A stretch of DNA of 16,575 nt. Origin: Clostridiales bacterium (GTDB lineage: Bacteria > Bacillota > Clostridia > Christensenellales > CAG-314). The stretch lies in the NCBI GenBank assembly GCA_003537755.1, contig DPQS01000022.1, forward strand, positions 51,927 through 68,501, in the 5' to 3' direction. The position numbers were made by a program, and so were the translations under genes. Below are positions 6,378 to 14,640 of this stretch, in pieces; positions within the stretch are counted from its first letter, which is position 1; every line of letters starts with the position of its first letter. Under the pieces are notes generated by a model. That model made no database searches. It saw only the letters and a list, made by a program, of their open reading frames with translations, and was not told where the DNA came from.

Positions 6378-8702
6378 TCAGTCGTTTACCGTTACGGTAA
6401 AGTCGGAAATTGTCGCTCCGCAAGCGAATGTGCCTACGCCTGGTGTGCAAACCGTTGCACTGCCCCACTCGCCGTGGTTGTTCATAAATTCCTTACCTTC
6501 AAACAGACGAACGCCGTTGACATACAGTTCGATGTAGTCGTGCGTTTTGACCAGTCTGACGCGAACGGTGCCGCTGTTCCACAAGTTGTTGAAACTCATT
6601 TCGCCGGGCAGGTCGTACGCGGTAAATGTTGCGTCGTTGAGGCACGGCGTAAACTTAGCCGTTGTTTTGGGTGAGCCTGCGATACGTTCAAACACGAAGT
6701 GAACGCTGCTGGACGTGGATTCGCTGCGCAGATAAACGGTCAGTTTGCCGTCGCGCGTTTTGCCGTCGTTGTCCACGATTGCAAGTTCCAGTCCGCTCAT
6801 AGTGAATTCCATTGTGTAGTTGCCTTTAAGGCTGTTACGCCACAACAGACCGTTTTCAAACTCGTTTACCGGCGGCCAGTCGATGTTGTTTTTGTTGCCG
6901 CGCCACTCGTTAGCCAGTTTGTAACTTACTTTGCCGTCGGCGTCGGTGATTTTTGTCACCATGCCGCCCACAAAGAACGGGTTTGCCGCAAGCACGTTGT
7001 CGATTGTCGCTTCGTCGGTTACTACGCTGACTTCGCTGATAGTTGCGCCCGCTCCCTTGACGTACAGTGCGGGGATTGTTGCCTCGGCGGAGATGTCGTC
7101 AACTTCCTTCATCAGTTTGCCGTCGGCAAAGATGTACAGTTTGCCTGCCTTTTTAAGCAGTCCCAATTCGTGGACGTCGCCTTCGGCGTTGATGTTGGTG
7201 TTGTTTTCCGCACCGTACACCATTTGCGTACTGCCCTCTGCCGTTGCGATTTCCGCGCGGTGAGTAATGGAGCCGAGTTCCGAATAGGTGATACCGAACG
7301 CCTTGTATTGCGCAAAGCCGTCCGTCGCGCTCATAAGTCCGATTGTCGTATTTTCGGTTTTTTCCGTCGTATTGACAACCTTCGCCGTAATGTACCAACT
7401 ACCGTTTTCCGTCGTTGTCGGGATGTACTTGTTGCCGCCTGCCGTTACGGTCAGTTTGTTGCCGTCGGTCGCCACTTTGTCTGCGCCTACAATCGCGTCG
7501 GTGTCAAACAGGTCGGAGGTTGAAGCCTGTTTTGCACGGATTGTAAACTTGCGCGTTGCGGTAATGCTGTTGTCGGCATTGCTTGTTACGATTACGTCGA
7601 TTGTACCGTTTACGTCTGCGCCGATTGTAAGCAGACCGCTTTCTTCCAGCGTAACGCCGCTGACAGGTGCCACAAGGGCAAACTTGCCGCTTTTGTCAAA
7701 TACGTTGCTTGGGCTAACCACGCTTGCAAGGTTGTAGGTGTGTCCTGCAAACAATGTGTCGCCCGGCACGCTGATGTCGATACTTGTCGGCAGGCTGAAA
7801 CGGGACAGTTGCTTGTACACTTCCGTCACGTCATTGGTCGCAACATAGTTGCTTACGCCGAAACTGAGTTCCTGTCCGTACACGCCGGGGTAGGTGTCGT
7901 AGTTTGCAAAGTCCGGCACCTGATATGTGTACTTGGCAATTACAACGCTGTTCTGCTCCACAATCAGGTAGTTGTCCACGCCGTTGCGGATCATGGTCAT
8001 GTCAAAGGGGCTGCTTGTGTCCACTTTGGCGTCGCCGATGTCGTTGTTGTCGCTATTTAAGCCCAGTGCGTAACGCCAACCGCCGTAAGCCACCTGTCCC
8101 GACGTAGGCCACACCATGTACCAGAACATGTTGTTGCCGATTGCGTGCGTTGCGTCAACCAGGAAGGAACCCACGCCAAACGAGCCGGGGTTGCCGCCCG
8201 TCGCCTGATTGAATGACAACGTTGTCTTGAAATACCACACTTTACCGGGTCTGTCTACAAGGATTTGCGCCTGTTCACCGTTTACGGTAATACTGCCGTT
8301 GTCCTCGTTGGTGAAGTCTACGCTACCGTTGTAGTAGCCCTTGTTGTGCTTGAAGAAGTTGCGCGACACGTTGTAGGTAAGTACTTCGTTTATTTCCGGC
8401 TTGTCCTTGATTGCCACCGTTACGGTTGCCGTACCGGGCGCAACTGCCGTTACTTCGCCGTATTTGTCTACGGTAAGCACCGACGTGTCGGAAGAAGTAA
8501 ACGTGACTTCGGTGCCGGATGGCTTGACGTTGTACAGAATGGCACTGGACACTTCGCCGATTTTTATTTCCTGCACCTTGGGGCTGCGCACGTTAAGTTT
8601 GTACTCGCCTCCCGTCGGATTGTCGGGTTGATTGGTACAACCCGACAAAACAAACAGGACTACGAGAATAAGAGAAACAATACTAAAAAGACGTTTTTTC
8701 AT
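6378..8702 (-). CDS. Modular surface lipoprotein with Big2/Ig-like and concanavalin-like domains (putative glycan-binding)
   Basis: The 774-residue exported lipoprotein has a signal peptide starting MKKRLFSIVSLIL and a lipobox LSGC (Cys22). Residues about 34-113 form a clear Big2 Ig-like domain (VTFTSSDTSVLTVDKYGEVTAV, then PGTATVTV). About 115-301 is a jelly-roll-like module that matches the A modules of the next protein (KVW, then GSF, then a MIRNGVDNY-type strand, then PGVYGQ and SFGVSNY). About 305-391 is a second Ig-like domain. About 394-563 and 583-774 are two more LamG/ConA-like modules; the last contains YIELYVNGVRLFEG, a typical concanavalin-fold hairpin. I see no glycosidase motif. 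The start at 8702 has GGAG 7 nt upstream (complement of 8710-8713); the longer frame to 8753 is not signal-like. Its role as a surface glycan capture protein rests on fold resemblance and operon context. Confidence 0.85.
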   Translation of the reverse strand: MKKRLFSIVSLILVVLFVLSGCTNQPDNPTGGEYKLNVRSPKVQEIKIGEVSSAILYNVKPSGTEVTFTSSDTSVLTVDKYGEVTAVAPGTATVTVAIKDKPEINEVLTYNVSRNFFKHNKGYYNGSVDFTNEDNGSITVNGEQAQILVDRPGKVWYFKTTLSFNQATGGNPGSFGVGSFLVDATHAIGNNMFWYMVWPTSGQVAYGGWRYALGLNSDNNDIGDAKVDTSSPFDMTMIRNGVDNYLIVEQNSVVIAKYTYQVPDFANYDTYPGVYGQELSFGVSNYVATNDVTEVYKQLSRFSLPTSIDISVPGDTLFAGHTYNLASVVSPSNVFDKSGKFALVAPVSGVTLEESGLLTIGADVNGTIDVIVTSNADNSITATRKFTIRAKQASTSDLFDTDAIVGADKVATDGNKLTVTAGGNKYIPTTTENGSWYITAKVVNTTEKTENTTIGLMSATDGFAQYKAFGITYSELGSITHRAEIATAEGSTQMVYGAENNTNINAEGDVHELGLLKKAGKLYIFADGKLMKEVDDISAEATIPALYVKGAGATISEVSVVTDEATIDNVLAANPFFVGGMVTKITDADGKVSYKLANEWRGNKNNIDWPPVNEFENGLLWRNSLKGNYTMEFTMSGLELAIVDNDGKTRDGKLTVYLRSESTSSSVHFVFERIAGSPKTTAKFTPCLNDATFTAYDLPGEMSFNNLWNSGTVRVRLVKTHDYIELYVNGVRLFEGKEFMNNHGEWGSATVCTPGVGTFACGATISDFTVTVND

Positions 8703-8818
8703 CGAAATTCTCCGTAAAAATAGAGAGTGATAAGAGTTGCAAATGAGAAACAATGTTTTCCGCGCGACTGCAAAAGTTGTTACGCTTGCGTTGTACGGCG
8801 GTTTTGTTTACTGCATCC

Positions 8819-8856
8819 TGCGGACGTCCGCCCGAAAACGGGACAGAACATCCGCA
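8819..8856 (-). other. Intercistronic palindrome/hairpin cluster between the two large lipoprotein genes
   Basis: TGCGGA (8819-8824) can pair with TCCGCA (8851-8856), with an inner CCCG/CGGG stem (8831-8834 with 8839-8842, loop AAAA). Alternatively the perfect 12-bp palindrome GCGGACGTCCGC (8820-8831) can form. No U-tract follows on the minus strand. CGACAAACA at 8873-8881, next to the upstream stop, also occurs at 2866-2874 and 6304-6312. The rest of this 186-bp gap (8703-8888) shows only the ribosome site of the next gene. Confidence 0.45.
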
Positions 8857-8888
8857 AGGTTGATTTTGTGACCGACAAACAGACTACG

Positions 8889-11800
8889 TTATTTTGCCGT
8901 TACCACAAGGTTGCTGACGGATACGGTCTTTGCCATGTCGTCATCTTTCTCGTTGAACACCTTGAAGGACAAATTGCAAGCGTTGCGTGTGCCCCACGAG
9001 GCGGTGAAACTGCTCACTCCGTCGGCAGAGACGGTAAGGCTGACGTCGTATGTGCCGCCGTCGTTAAGCGTAAGAGTAAGTACGCAGTGAATCGTCTTGC
9101 TTTCGCTAATGTTCCAACCGGTGTCTGCCCATTGATTACCGCTGTTGCCTGCAAGGTGGATTGTGCCGCCGCCGGCAAGTTTGTTTTCAATCCAGTAGGT
9201 TTGTTCTCCACCGATAACAAGTCCCAACTTGGCGTCGGTCATTGCGTCGCCGAACTTGACGTCAAACTCGACTGTATGACTTGCCGTAGGTTGAGTTACA
9301 ACAAACGGAACATTTTTGATATTCCAACCTTGTTTGTACATCGTAAGGTTCAGCGTGTCGGTTGCCTTGTCGTAAGTGTCGTTGTAACCGAAGAAACCGT
9401 AGTACTTGACGTCCTCCGTCGATTGCTTTGTAACTGCGATGTTGCTTACTTCTGCGGTGCAGTTTTTGCTTGCGAAACGAAGTTGTTTTTCACTTGTCCA
9501 GTCGTCGTAATTACGTGCGGCGTAGGTAAGAGAACCGTTGGCCGTCTTAATCAGGTACTCGGTGCCGTCCACGTAGATGTGGAAACGTCCGTTTACGCAC
9601 TGAATTTTGTACGTGTGTGCAGCAGCCGGGTCAAAGCCTGCGAAGAAGTCGGTGCTTGCCCATGTACCGCCGTCGGAATACCCGCCGTCTTTCCATACGC
9701 ACATCGTGTATGTTTCGACGCGGTAGCCCTGGTCGTTGTGCGCAACGTAAAACTGAGTACGTCCGCCCTGCACGGACAGAGCAAGTTTCGCATAGCCGTC
9801 GCCTGCCACGTAGTTGCTTACGGTAAACTCTACGGTGAAGTCACCCTGTACCGTCTTTTTGTAGTTGGCAGTGTAGACCCGGCTGTCCGACCAGTTGCAT
9901 TCGTCGGCTACGCCGTCCTTACTCTTGTCGGCAAACACGATTTTGTAACCGCTGTCGTCGCCCTTCATGTTGACGCCGCCGTAAGTCACAAAGTCATCGT
10001 TTTCCGTAAAGATACGTTCGCCCGTGGTAGTAACTTCCGCAGTGCCGAACACCGTTTCGGAAGCAGCCGCCTTGACAATGTAACTACCCTTTGCGTCTGC
10101 AGACAACGTAACTTTACCGTTTTGATCGATCACAGCCGTACCTGCGCTAAGGTTTGTTGTGATACTCCACGTTACGTTTGCGTTGCTGATTGCAGGGATG
10201 ATTGTTACCGTGTAGGTCTGGTCGGTACCGACTGTGTGTTGTGCGCCGCCTGCAACGGACACCGAGTAAGGCGTTCTCTTTGCGTATGCAGCCGCAGTTG
10301 CGCGTACCGTTTCTTCGTTGTAGTCAACGGTTACGTCTTTTACGCTGAAGTTGCAACCGAACTGAGCAAAGATACCGGGGAAGGTAGCCTCACTGCAAGC
10401 GTCGGTAATTTTACCGTAGAAGTCGCCGTAGGTGAAGTAGTAATCGTCGTTGATACGGATAAGTTCCCAGTGCTTGTTGTTGGTCGCTGCGTAAACAACG
10501 CTCATGTCCAGCCCGTGGTAACCGTCAACGTTGATCCACTTCATGTTGTTGCCCCAGCCCCGGAACCATTCAATGTAACGGATACCCTTGACGTCGCCGC
10601 TCGTGATACCGAGAAGCAATGTTCCGCCGAATGTATCGCCGTTGTCTTTGCCGGACGTAAATCCGATTACGGTTGCACCGCTTTGGTCGCCGAATTCGTT
10701 GTAACTTACCGTACCGCCGATCTTCCAGACCTTAGCGGGGTAGGTTGCCGCGATACCGCTGTTACCGTCCGCAATGGTTACGTTGTTGCCGTCAATCGCT
10801 ACGTTGCCGCGTTTACGCGTGCTGCTGAGCAGGTTTGCAATTACCGTGTATTCGACGTCTTTGCTTGCAAGGTTGTCGCCGAGGACAAACTTAACCACTC
10901 CGTTGCCGCCTTTCTTCGCGGTAATTGTGCCGTTTGCATATTCCAGTAAGCCGCCTTCGGGAAGAGTTACGTTGACAACGGGGTTGTCCATTGCCACGCC
11001 GTTGCGCGTTGCCGTAAATGTTACGCTTGCACTGTCCTTGCCGTATTCCAGTTCGATTGTCGTGTTGCCGTTTACGGTAAGTTCGTATGTGGTCTTTTTG
11101 ACTACGATTGTAATTTCCTTGGTTGCCACCACTTCGCCGTCAACGCTTGCCTTTACGGTGATTGTCACCGTCGTGTCCGCGCTTACCGCCGCTTCAACCG
11201 TGGTGATTGTGTTGTCCGCAATTGCAAGGATGTCGCCGTGGCTGACGTAAGCAAATGTTGCGCCGCTTACGCTTTGTCCGTTGTCTGCAAGGCGCGAAGC
11301 GATTGTCGTGCCGTCGCCTGCAAAGATTTCGCTTTCGCCAAGTTCCGTCGTAAGCACGTAGTTGTGTTTAACTTCGCTGCTTACCACGATTTTGATACTC
11401 TTGGTGATCTCGGTACCCGTAACAGCAATTGTAACGGTCGTTTCGCCTTCTTTGTCACCTGCGGTTACAAGGTAACTGTCGCTCATGGTAACGAAGTCGT
11501 CTCTGTCAAGCGTTACGGTAAACTCGGGCGTGTAACCCTGAATGTCTGCAGTTACCGACGGAACGAGTTGAATGGTGTCGTACTTTTTGATTGTTACGGT
11601 GTCGCCGTCAATACCGGTGAACGCCAGCGTGTAGTGGATTTCCGGTACGGTGACTTCGATTTGCGTGGTTGCAACGATGTCGTCGCCAACCTTGATGTTG
11701 ATTGTGATTGTTGTCTTGCCTGCAGCAACGCCGACAAGTTTGCCGTCAACGATTCTGACGATTTTGTCGTTTGCCGAAACAAGGTCAAGCGTGTAGCCGT

Positions 11801-14255
11801 TGGTAACTACCGCGCCGTCGTGCTTAACTTCGGCGTTGACGTCGGCTGTAGCGTTGATTTTCAGTTCCGCAATGTTTTCGGCGGCAACCTTCCATGTGTT
11901 GAACGCTGCGTATTCGCCGATTACAAAGTCGGTGACGGTAGCCTTGCAGCCCTTGTTGGTAACTTCGTCGGGCGTGGAACTCGGGCAGAAGGTGTACACC
12001 GACATGTTGGTTGCGGTGATTGTGTCTTCGCTTACCTTGATGTCGTTTACGTAGTAGCAGGTTTTGCCGTTTGCGTCACTGGTGATTGTTACGGTAAGCT
12101 GGTCGTTGGCAGACGTTACGTTTTTGTTAATGGCTTTGTCCCAGTCGTTACCGTTCAAGCGGGTTGCGGACAATGTCTTGTCGCCGCCGCTGAGTTTGTT
12201 GTTGATGATAAACGACGTGTCGCCGATTACGATGGCAAACTTGGCGTCGGTCATTGCCGAAGCAAACTTGAGCTTGTAACTTACGGTGAAACTTGCAGGC
12301 AGTGCGTCAACGAATTTTGCAACGGTGGAGCCGTTTCTGCCTTCCCAGTCGGTTGCTTGGAAACCAACGTTGAACGACGTTGCGCTGTTGAAGTCGTACT
12401 CGTAACTGTAACTCAGCATACCGTTCTGGATGTAGTCGTATTCGTCGTTTGCGCTACCGTTTGTCACCACCACGTCGCTTACTTTGCAACTGAGTGCGTT
12501 TGCGCCGATGACGATTTCACGTTCCGCACGGAAGTCCTCGTAACTGCGAACCATGCCGTATGCGTTGCCGTCCTGCTTGATTGTAAGTTTTTGCCAATCG
12601 CTGCCAACCTTGACGTAAACGGCGTACATGCCGCCTTCGACGGCAATTTTGTAACGGGTGGAACCGCTGACATTGACCATGTCCTTCATGCCTTCGCCCT
12701 GGTACCAGTTACCCTGCAGGAAACCGTTATTGTTGCGGTTTACAAAGGCTTCGATACGGGTTTGTTCGCCATATACAACGAAGAAGTTGTTGCTGTCGCT
12801 GCCCAGCGAGAACATAAGTTTGGGCGTTGCGGACTTTGTCATGTAGTCGGACACGGTAAATTCGATACTGAAGTTACCTGTTACCTTTTGCTTGAGCGTT
12901 GCGCCGTAGGTGTAGTTGGCGTTGAACTTCCTCTCGTTTTCCGACGAGATGGTAGCCGAACCTACGTAATCGGGGCTGAACACGATGCCGTTGTCACCGT
13001 CCGTCGTTACGCCGCCCTTGGCGATAAACATGGCGTTTTCTTCGACGAGTTCCTGTTTGATTACGGTGAAAGTAATTTCGTCGGACAATTTGCCAAGTGT
13101 TGCCTTGACGGTCAGCGTGCCTTCGGTCTGCGGTTCGATGCTGACAAGTCCGTTTTCCGTAACTGCGGCTTTGTTGTCGCCGAGAGTGCTTTCGATTGTC
13201 CACACGATGTTCTGATCAGGGATTTCGTTGCCGTCGGCATAAGCCTTGGCTGTAAACTGCATTTGAACGCCGCTGTCGCCGCTTACGATTTGCGGAACAA
13301 GGGTTGCGGGGCCGGAAATGCTGATTGCGCCTACGCCGTCTTCGGGATAAACCGTTGCGATTGCCGCCTTGACTGCGGTAGCGTCCGTTTCCAGAGCGAA
13401 GTTTGTAATTTCGATTTTCTGGTTCTGCGTCTGGAAGCCTGCGTAGGTTTCCACGTCGTGGTTGTCGGTAAACTTACCGAACATGCCGTCGATGTTGTAG
13501 TAGTAATCGTTGCCGTCGCGAAGAAGGACAAACTTAACTTTGCTTGTACCCGTATACTTGGTGTAACCCGCAACGTCTTTGTCGTGCGTTGCCTTGCCCC
13601 ATCCGTCAAGGAAGTTGCGCACGTACACGGTAAATCTGCCGTCGGGGTTGCCGTCGGAGTTGCGCAGACCAAACCACAATGCGTTGTTGCCCGTGTTGAG
13701 AAAACTGCCGATTGCGATTGTTTCGGTGCTGCTGTAATCGGTGATGTCAACCTCGGCAGAGAACATCCACGTCTTGCCCTTTTCACGGGTAAGGATTGTG
13801 GACTGACCGCCGTCTACACTTACCTTGGTGTCGGAAATTGCCCAGTTGCCGTTGTGATTGCCGAAAAACGAAGGCTTACTGACAGAGTAAGTTACGTTGG
13901 CAACTACGTCCGTGTGAGCGGTAAGTTTGATTGTAACGCGGGCGTTGCCTGCCTGTGCGGCAGTAATTTTTACGCTTGTCGCCGTTTTGTCGGACAACGT
14001 TACCGCACTTCCGCCGACAGTCACTTCCGCCTCTTCGGTGACCTTTACGCCGTCGCATGTCACCGTCCAGGTGATTGTGTCTGTCTCGCCCGTTGTAAGG
14101 GTGCGGGCGGCATTACCGCTTACCGCGATTTTGTACACTTTTTCGGCAGGCGTGCCAGGGTCGGGATTATCCGGATTGTCGGGCTGACATGCCGCAAGAG
14201 AAAAGCAAAGTACAAACGCCAGTAAAAGCGCAAGCAATGCGATTTTCTTTTTCAT
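8889..14255 (-). CDS. Giant modular surface lipoprotein with duplicated Ig/concanavalin-like blocks (putative glycan-binding)
   Basis: The product has 1,788 residues. The signal peptide starts MKKKIALLALLLA and ends in LAAC (Cys23), followed by a Pro/Asp-rich linker (PDNPDNPDPGTP). Inferred modules in order are: Ig-like 40-125; ConA-like A1 128-292; Ig 302-402; B1 402-600; C1 604-784; Ig 787-872, 874-960, 964-1053 and 1056-1139; A2 1142-1312; Ig 1327-1412; B2 1413-1611; C2 1615-1788. A1/A2 share a DDYY or NDYYY strand with a following GxFGK/YGK turn. B1/B2 share EFTVS and a SYEDF/NYDDW segment. C1/C2 share AMTDAK, then VIG and a NKLxGG turn. No catalytic motif is visible. The start at 14255 has a perfect AAGGAGGT (complement of 14260-14267), 5 nt before the ATG; the frame extends 13 codons further but lacks such a site. 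As the first gene after the leader it should be highly expressed. It probably tethers polysaccharide at the surface. Family names beyond Big2/LamG-like cannot be assigned by eye. Confidence 0.87.
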   Translation of the reverse strand: MKKKIALLALLLAFVLCFSLAACQPDNPDNPDPGTPAEKVYKIAVSGNAARTLTTGETDTITWTVTCDGVKVTEEAEVTVGGSAVTLSDKTATSVKITAAQAGNARVTIKLTAHTDVVANVTYSVSKPSFFGNHNGNWAISDTKVSVDGGQSTILTREKGKTWMFSAEVDITDYSSTETIAIGSFLNTGNNALWFGLRNSDGNPDGRFTVYVRNFLDGWGKATHDKDVAGYTKYTGTSKVKFVLLRDGNDYYYNIDGMFGKFTDNHDVETYAGFQTQNQKIEITNFALETDATAVKAAIATVYPEDGVGAISISGPATLVPQIVSGDSGVQMQFTAKAYADGNEIPDQNIVWTIESTLGDNKAAVTENGLVSIEPQTEGTLTVKATLGKLSDEITFTVIKQELVEENAMFIAKGGVTTDGDNGIVFSPDYVGSATISSENERKFNANYTYGATLKQKVTGNFSIEFTVSDYMTKSATPKLMFSLGSDSNNFFVVYGEQTRIEAFVNRNNNGFLQGNWYQGEGMKDMVNVSGSTRYKIAVEGGMYAVYVKVGSDWQKLTIKQDGNAYGMVRSYEDFRAEREIVIGANALSCKVSDVVVTNGSANDEYDYIQNGMLSYSYEYDFNSATSFNVGFQATDWEGRNGSTVAKFVDALPASFTVSYKLKFASAMTDAKFAIVIGDTSFIINNKLSGGDKTLSATRLNGNDWDKAINKNVTSANDQLTVTITSDANGKTCYYVNDIKVSEDTITATNMSVYTFCPSSTPDEVTNKGCKATVTDFVIGEYAAFNTWKVAAENIAELKINATADVNAEVKHDGAVVTNGYTLDLVSANDKIVRIVDGKLVGVAAGKTTITINIKVGDDIVATTQIEVTVPEIHYTLAFTGIDGDTVTIKKYDTIQLVPSVTADIQGYTPEFTVTLDRDDFVTMSDSYLVTAGDKEGETTVTIAVTGTEITKSIKIVVSSEVKHNYVLTTELGESEIFAGDGTTIASRLADNGQSVSGATFAYVSHGDILAIADNTITTVEAAVSADTTVTITVKASVDGEVVATKEITIVVKKTTYELTVNGNTTIELEYGKDSASVTFTATRNGVAMDNPVVNVTLPEGGLLEYANGTITAKKGGNGVVKFVLGDNLASKDVEYTVIANLLSSTRKRGNVAIDGNNVTIADGNSGIAATYPAKVWKIGGTVSYNEFGDQSGATVIGFTSGKDNGDTFGGTLLLGITSGDVKGIRYIEWFRGWGNNMKWINVDGYHGLDMSVVYAATNNKHWELIRINDDYYFTYGDFYGKITDACSEATFPGIFAQFGCNFSVKDVTVDYNEETVRATAAAYAKRTPYSVSVAGGAQHTVGTDQTYTVTIIPAISNANVTWSITTNLSAGTAVIDQNGKVTLSADAKGSYIVKAAASETVFGTAEVTTTGERIFTENDDFVTYGGVNMKGDDSGYKIVFADKSKDGVADECNWSDSRVYTANYKKTVQGDFTVEFTVSNYVAGDGYAKLALSVQGGRTQFYVAHNDQGYRVETYTMCVWKDGGYSDGGTWASTDFFAGFDPAAAHTYKIQCVNGRFHIYVDGTEYLIKTANGSLTYAARNYDDWTSEKQLRFASKNCTAEVSNIAVTKQSTEDVKYYGFFGYNDTYDKATDTLNLTMYKQGWNIKNVPFVVTQPTASHTVEFDVKFGDAMTDAKLGLVIGGEQTYWIENKLAGGGTIHLAGNSGNQWADTGWNISESKTIHCVLTLTLNDGGTYDVSLTVSADGVSSFTASWGTRNACNLSFKVFNEKDDDMAKTVSVSNLVVTAK
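8892..11090 (-). repeat. Internal protein-level repeat, copy 2 (Ig-A-Ig-B-C block, residues 1056-1788)
   Basis: This C-terminal block repeats the order of modules seen in residues 40-784. The copies have diverged at protein level, but short DNA identity survives: a 20-bp stretch encoding AMTDAK with flanking bases is the same at 9226-9245 and 12238-12257. The divergence suggests an old duplication, not recent slippage. Confidence 0.6.
11904..14138 (-). repeat. Internal protein-level repeat, copy 1 (Ig-A-Ig-B-C block, residues 40-784)
   Basis: This is the N-terminal copy of the block. Between the copies lie three Ig-like domains (residues 787-1053), presumably a rigid spacer. Boundaries are estimated by eye from strand motifs and could be off by about 10 residues. 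Confidence 0.6.
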
Positions 14256-14495
14256 TGTTACCTCCTTGTTTCGCAACCGTTTGGTTGCCGTCATTTATTT
14301 TGTGTCCGTAAACTTCATTCGGACATATTGACGCTTTTTATATGCTCCTGCCCGGCTGTCGCAGCCGCGACGCAGTTTTGCACGACGTTACGAAATGCAC
14401 ATGCCGTAGTGTTCGGCTCTCCGCACACTCGTTATTTGCTTTTGCGACGCGCGGAAACACCCCGTAATCACGTTGTTTTCAATGATTTTTACGTT
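14256..14495 (-). promoter_or_regulatory. Long structured leader of the surface-protein operon
   Basis: The stretch between the candidate -10 box and the giant gene has no supported ORF. It carries three perfect hairpins. CGGCTG/CAGCCG (14353-14358 with 14362-14367) has a TCG loop, TGTCCG/CGGACA (14303-14308 with 14320-14325) has an 11-nt loop, and GCAACC/GGTTGC (14273-14278 with 14283-14288) has a GTTT loop. The last ends 5 nt before the Shine-Dalgarno AAGGAGGT (complement of 14260-14267). I recognise no known riboswitch class. A role in mRNA stability or ribosome access is an inference. Confidence 0.45.
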
Positions 14496-14522
14496 ATTTT
14501 AACGTTAACATTCTAAAAACAA
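14496..14522 (-). promoter_or_regulatory. Candidate sigma-A type promoter of the operon
   Basis: Read on the minus strand, TTGTTT (complement of 14517-14522) and TAAAAT (complement of 14496-14501) form plausible -35 and -10 boxes. The spacer is 15 bp, shorter than ideal; the alternative ATTGTT at 14518-14523 gives 16 bp. It is the most AT-rich stretch between the regulator and the giant lipoprotein gene. Confidence 0.35.
14499..14508. promoter_or_regulatory. Candidate LacI-family operator TTAACGTTAA
   Basis: This perfect 10-bp palindrome is centred on CG, the usual centre of LacI/GalR operators. It overlaps the candidate -10 box, where a repressor would block transcription. The neighbouring regulator gene belongs to that family. 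Binding is inferred. Confidence 0.4.
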
Positions 14523-14526
14523 TCTT

Positions 14527-14550
14527 ACGGATATGATTTACCGTATCCGT
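14527..14550. promoter_or_regulatory. Inverted repeat ACGGATA-N10-TATCCGT upstream of the promoter
   Basis: Perfect 7-bp arms (14527-14533 and 14544-14550) sit just upstream of the -35 candidate. The right arm lies in CCGTATCCG, and CCGTAT recurs twice upstream of the regulator gene (15661 and 15732). It could be a second operator or an activator site. Confidence 0.35.
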
Positions 14551-14581
14551 TTTCGGGTAGATTGTAAATGGATTTTACCTG

Positions 14582-14594
14582 ATTACATTGTAAT
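14582..14594. other. 13-bp palindrome ATTACATTGTAAT between regulator and operon
   Basis: Perfect 6-bp arms flank one central base, in the gap 14523-14640. It may be a protein-binding site or part of the 3' end of the regulator transcript. The only other structure near the regulator stop is a weak GGCGCA/TGCGCC pair with an 18-nt loop; I see no clear terminator. Confidence 0.25.
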
Positions 14595-14640
14595 TTTGAC
14601 CGGGCGCAGTTTGTTTGTTGTCGGGTTGCGCCGTCAGCCG

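Noticed and set aside
8727..14225. Very long plus-strand open frames (740 and 995 codons) opposite the giant lipoprotein gene
   Set aside because: They mirror minus-strand codons: the real gene rarely uses TTA, CTA or TCA in the phase that would make antisense stops. The translations are rich in Cys, His and Val/Phe runs with no domain, signal or ribosome site.
14328..14516. Plus-strand 62-codon frame in the leader/promoter gap
   Set aside because: There is no ribosome site or recognisable domain, and it runs through the hairpins and promoter of the opposite strand.
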